Origin: Cristatella mucedo
Taxonomy: Eukaryota; Bryozoa; Phylactolaemata; Cristatellidae
Length of the DNA: 64,000 nt
NCBI GenBank assembly: GCA_009760855.2
Contig: WPIO01000056.1
Location: 1,972,501 to 2,036,500 of the forward strand
Direction of reading: 5' to 3'
Shown here: piece by piece, positions 61,065 to 64,000 of the stretch
Layout: every line of letters begins with the position of its first letter
How positions within the stretch are numbered: the first letter of the stretch is position 1
Position numbers and translations under genes: made by a program
The notes under the pieces: generated by a model
The model's database searches: none
Told to the model about the DNA's origin: nothing
What the model saw: the letters and a program-made list of their open reading frames with translations, nothing else

Positions 61065-62437
61065 CACTGACAGGTAACTGGTGCCATGCATACGCACGCC
61101 ACAGGAACGAGCACCGAGGACAGAGAATGCAGCCGCACCTGCGCGGTCGAATTTAGATGGCACGCTAACCACTCTGGAGGGGTTGCAAAAGTGCCGGAAA
61201 GAGCTGTGTGAGCTGAGCTGAGCCGCTAGGCGGCGTCTCGTTCTGGCGAGACTGGCTGATCGAAGCCCAATGTCGATCGGCAAGCAAGCAAGCAGACGTT
61301 GAGCAGCGGCGAGTTGAGTCGGGAGCATGGCGGCAAGCCTGTGAAACCGCTTGGAGACCGCCCGGTGGCGGTGCCAAGTGAAAAGCCTGACAAAAGTACT
61401 CAATTAGCAGCGGCGCCGGTGCCAGCTGCGTGCCATCGAAGGATGTGGCGGCAGCAGTGGCGACTCGCCGGCCGCGGATGCCGATCGCGGCGGCGCTCGG
61501 CGCCTTCGCCCACCTGCCGCTCTCGCGGGCCTGCGGGCTGCAGGAGAAAGCCGGTGCGGAGACTCGCACCGAGTCGTCCAGCTTCTCGACGAGCAAGTTG
61601 TGAACTGCCTCGCAGCTGGTCGCCTCGCGAAAGTGCACGACCAGCTCGCTGCTGCAGCAGTACAGCCGGCCGCCGTCCGTCCGCTCGACGCTTCGGTACA
61701 GCTCCATGTCGGCGTCCTGCAAAGGACACGACTCAAAGGCGGCTGCGAGGAGTCAAACGTCGCTCGGCCAGAGCCACGGCGCCCACCCCTTCGAACGACT
61801 TCAGCTTTTCGCGTGCGCTTGCTTCTGCCCAGCTGTCCTCTCCTGTAGCGACCTCGGTCGCCCCAGAATCTCGTTGCAGCCGAGGCTTTTTTATTTAGTT
61901 CCACTGGGGGAGGAGTAGCCGTGCTACGCTAGATAGATTGGCTAGCGAGCTGCCAGCAGCAATGGCCACCGAACGCCACCTGACGAGTGGCTCCATGCCG
62001 CTGCCTCATGGCCTGGGAAGCAGCGGCCTGGAAGAGCAGCGCCTGGCAGTACCCCAGGGAGGGGGCCGACTCGGCTGTCTGCTTGCACGCCTCCTTGTGC
62101 CAGAGCGAAGGCAGTGAGTGACTAGGTCGGGTCGGGTTCCTTTGAAGCCCGATCAGCTGGAGCATCGATCGGGCTTCAAAGCGTTCTCACCTTGAGCGCT
62201 CGCACGTGTCTCGTGTCTCGCTTGCGCCTGAGGCCGACGCTCGCTTGGCGAGCAATCGCGACGGCAGGTCAGAAAGAGCCCGTCCCGTCAGAAAGAGCCC
62301 TTTCCTGGCGCTGTGAGTGGGTCTTCCCACTCGGGCTAGAGCGCTGCACGCGGTTTTCTGAGAATCGCATCGGTAAGAATCTAAACACTAAACTCTTCTT
62401 CGCACCCTACGCGGAACTTTTGCGCTAAGGCGCGCGC

Positions 62438-62472
<35 letters not shown>

Positions 62473-62845
62473 ATGGTGCGTTTGAGCGAGAGAGTGATCG
62501 AGTGAACTGCTCTCTCGAAGTTTGCCATCTAAGTCGTGCGCGTACCTTGACGTGGTGATTTTTCAGCGCCTGCACCACGTAATCCAGTCGCCTCTTCACG
62601 CTGTTCGTCGCCTCCTGGATCTCCTCTTTCGTGCTCGAGACAGCTACCGTCATCAGACACTGGTCGGGAGTCAGAGTCACCACGCCGACGCCGCTGACGG
62701 CGATCTCGCGGCGGCGCATTGCTCCTCCTCCGTCGGCGGCGGCCGCAGCGGTTGGCCCCGCTCGCGCCGTATCGGCTGGCTTGAGGAAGTCGTCGCCGGA
62801 TTTCGTCGTCGGCACGACGGCGCACAGCACGCCGCTCTTCTTCAT
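60401..62845 (-). CDS. IRAK1BP1: IRAK1BP1-like SIMPL-domain protein, 3 exons
   Basis: The vertebrate protein binds IRAK1 and modulates NF-kB signalling through its SIMPL (DUF541) domain. Exons on the minus strand: 62845-62546, 61716-61514, 60686-60401. They join in phase, giving 262 residues (human 260). Exon 1 has REIAVSGVGVVTLTPDQC and VSSTKEEIQEATNSVKRRLD. Exon 2 has CEAVHNLLVEKLDDSVRVS, near-identical in pattern to the human FLVEKLDSSV block. Exon 3 has ARQLGEAVGESLLVREE and ends TAVFALKS, like the human ITFEVKG end. The alanine/glycine-rich middle and N-terminus are less conserved. The frame stays open far upstream of the chosen ATG (to beyond 63300), which is a CpG-rich artefact or a longer 5' exon. 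The chosen start MKKSGVL gives the family length. Confidence 0.9.
60989..61062. repeat. (CT)n microsatellite in IRAK1BP1 intron 2
   Basis: About 37 CT units on the plus strand, so (GA)n in the transcript. Confidence 0.95.
62140..62181. repeat. perfect 15-bp hairpin in IRAK1BP1 intron 1
   Basis: CTTTGAAGCCCGATC (62140-62154) is the reverse complement of 62167-62181, with a 12-base loop. No mobile-element features flank it. Confidence 0.85.
62440..62468. repeat. (GA)n microsatellite in IRAK1BP1 intron 1
   Basis: About 14 GA units on the plus strand, so CT-rich in the transcript. Confidence 0.9.
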
Positions 62846-63642
62846 GGCCGCGTCACTCCTCGGCCAGGCCCGGCGCGTGCGCGGGCGTCGGTTGGCTGGG
62901 CAATCGCTCGCTGATTGGCGCGCACGGCCGGAGCGCGGCGCGCCGCCGCTCGCGCCCTCCGTCGCCGTCGCCGCTGCCGAGCCGCCGACTCGAGGGCGCA
63001 CTCGACCCGCACTCAGCGGCACCAGCCGCGCCCCACTGCTCGCAATCGAGGCGGGGCGCTCGTGCGACGAGGCCGTCAAGAAGTGACCGCCGCCGCTTAG
63101 ACCGCGCGCCTCCGCAGCCGTCCTTGACGACCGTCGTTGTAGGTCAAGGATGTAGTTGCGGACCGGTTCGCCATTTGCGTTCGTTCGACCGTACGCTCGT
63201 GCCTTTGCGTCTTGAGACGCCCTCAACTGGCCGATCGGTCGCTCGACAACTTCGAAAGCTCTGCGCCGGTGCTCGCGCCGCGTAGCGGCCCGACGGTGTG
63301 TGGCCACCGTGCGAGGAGCCGCGAGCTATTGGGCCGAGGACAGCGAGCGGAAGTTAGCGACCCCCTCCCACCCCCGGAGACCGCGTCGCTCGGCGTGCGA
63401 TTCGAAACGCCGCTTCCCGCGCTCCGTTGTGGACGCAAGATGGCGGGACATGCGCAGCCGCTTAACGCGTAGGCTGCGCACGTGAGCCGCCGCAGGTTCA
63501 CGCCCCGACGCATCCACTGACACTGAAAGCAGCCATGCGCTTGGATTCGAGGCGTGGTCAAGACGACGGTTTCTGAGGAAGTCGCGTTCGTCTGGCGGAG
63601 CTATAGCCGAATGAAAAGACGGCGGCGTCTCAGCCTATACTC
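62846..63642. promoter_or_regulatory. CpG-rich upstream region of IRAK1BP1
   Basis: Strong GC and CpG enrichment directly upstream of the minus-strand start, typical of a CpG-island-like promoter. Long open frames here on both strands are expected from composition and are not called as genes. Confidence 0.45.
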
Positions 63643-63733
63643 GTACTATAATAATAACAATAATACACTTGATAAAGCGCCTTCAGAGAATTCAGTCTCT
63701 TTCTAGGCGCATTACATTTGCTGTAAGGAGTGT
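63643..63733 (-). mobile_element. L2-type LINE, 3' end only
   Basis: AATAATACACTTGATAAAGC, AGAATTCAGTCTCTTTCTAG and GCGCATTACATTTGCTG. Confidence 0.75.
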
Positions 63734-63754
63734 ACGGTCGCAATACTGCTTCCT

Positions 63755-63832
63755 GTACAGCCTATGTGTAAGTGCCTAGAAGGAGACTAAGTTCTCTGAT
63801 CTGTTGCTATGCAAATGTATCATGATGATTGT
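63755..63832 (+). mobile_element. L2-type LINE, 3' end only, opposite orientation
   Basis: GTGCCTAGAAGGAGACTAAG, TTCTCTGATCTGTTGCTATG and an ATGATG tail. It faces away from the copy at 63643. Confidence 0.55.
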
Positions 63833-64000
63833 TATCTCGGTGTCGGAAGGCGCCGTGGCGCGCGCCCGCGCGCAGGCCAGAGCGCGCTCCATTTCCCTTG
63901 AGGCGTGTCATCTCGTTCCGATATTGGCTGGGGTTCCATCAGGCTAGGTTACTTCCTGGCGTCTTGCAATAATTATTCTCAATATGTGTTTCACCTCGTC
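63833..64000. other. host DNA at the window edge
   Basis: GC-rich with a short CGCGCGCCCGCGCGC run. Nothing is recognised. Confidence 0.35.

Noticed and set aside
61299-61898. 199-residue plus-strand frame opposite IRAK1BP1 exon 2
   Set aside because: Antisense shadow in GC-rich DNA. The minus strand carries the conserved SIMPL blocks with correct splice sites.
62039-62165. EACKQTAESAP-type minus-strand segment considered as an extra IRAK1BP1 exon
   Set aside because: It lies between exons 1 and 2, whereas the family segment it resembles belongs after exon 2; the three called exons already join in phase at the right length.

Overview
The window is animal (metazoan) nuclear DNA, probably from an invertebrate. 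Three spliced host genes can be read through exon by exon: PRPF19 (+, 37180-46273, 12 exons), PGAP3 (+, 50265-58173, 7 exons) and IRAK1BP1 (-, 60401-62845, 3 exons). In each, every splice phase closes, giving proteins of 512, 337 and 262 residues, close to the vertebrate lengths. The host DNA is moderately GC-rich. It is full of old L2/CR1-type LINE pieces, two tRNA-derived SINE families and long microsatellites. I cannot fix the phylum. The SPIN-type hAT MITE at 47430-47616 fits the known patchy spread of that family through vertebrates, planarians, snails and bugs.

Layout: 1-5257 is non-coding host DNA with SINE and LINE fragments. 5258-28950 is a very AT-rich, 23.7-kb Polinton/Maverick-type element (adintovirus-like) with terminal inverted repeats of about 265 bp and a 5-bp flanking duplication. 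It carries protein-primed DNA polymerase B, retroviral-type integrase, packaging ATPase, adenain-type protease, major capsid and penton-like proteins. It also carries less usual cargo: a phospholipase A2-like protein, a YqaJ-type exonuclease, an HNH-AP2 endonuclease and several phage-fibre-like repeat proteins. It is a fossil: many parts look whole but several core genes are broken. Inside it, at 18439-20334, sits a younger and much more GC-rich 1.9-kb element with reverse transcriptase, RNase H and integrase in one frame, bounded by perfect 47-bp inverted repeats (TG...CA ends) instead of LTRs.

28951-37179 is repeat-rich intergenic DNA, including LINE-in-LINE nesting. 37180-46362 is PRPF19 with a poly(A) signal. 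46363-50264 holds a MITE, the SPIN element, SINEs and a LINE-in-SINE nesting. 50265-58173 is PGAP3, with (TG)n/(CA)n and (CT)n/(TCTG)n tracts in its introns. 58174-60400 separates the convergent genes PGAP3 and IRAK1BP1. 62846-64000 is the GC-rich upstream region of IRAK1BP1.

The three host genes are unrelated in function: pre-mRNA splicing and ubiquitin ligation, GPI-anchor lipid remodelling, and a SIMPL-domain NF-kB modulator. The clustered systems are the Polinton genes (replication, integration, packaging, capsid) and the nested retro-type element. Both are described as fossils only.
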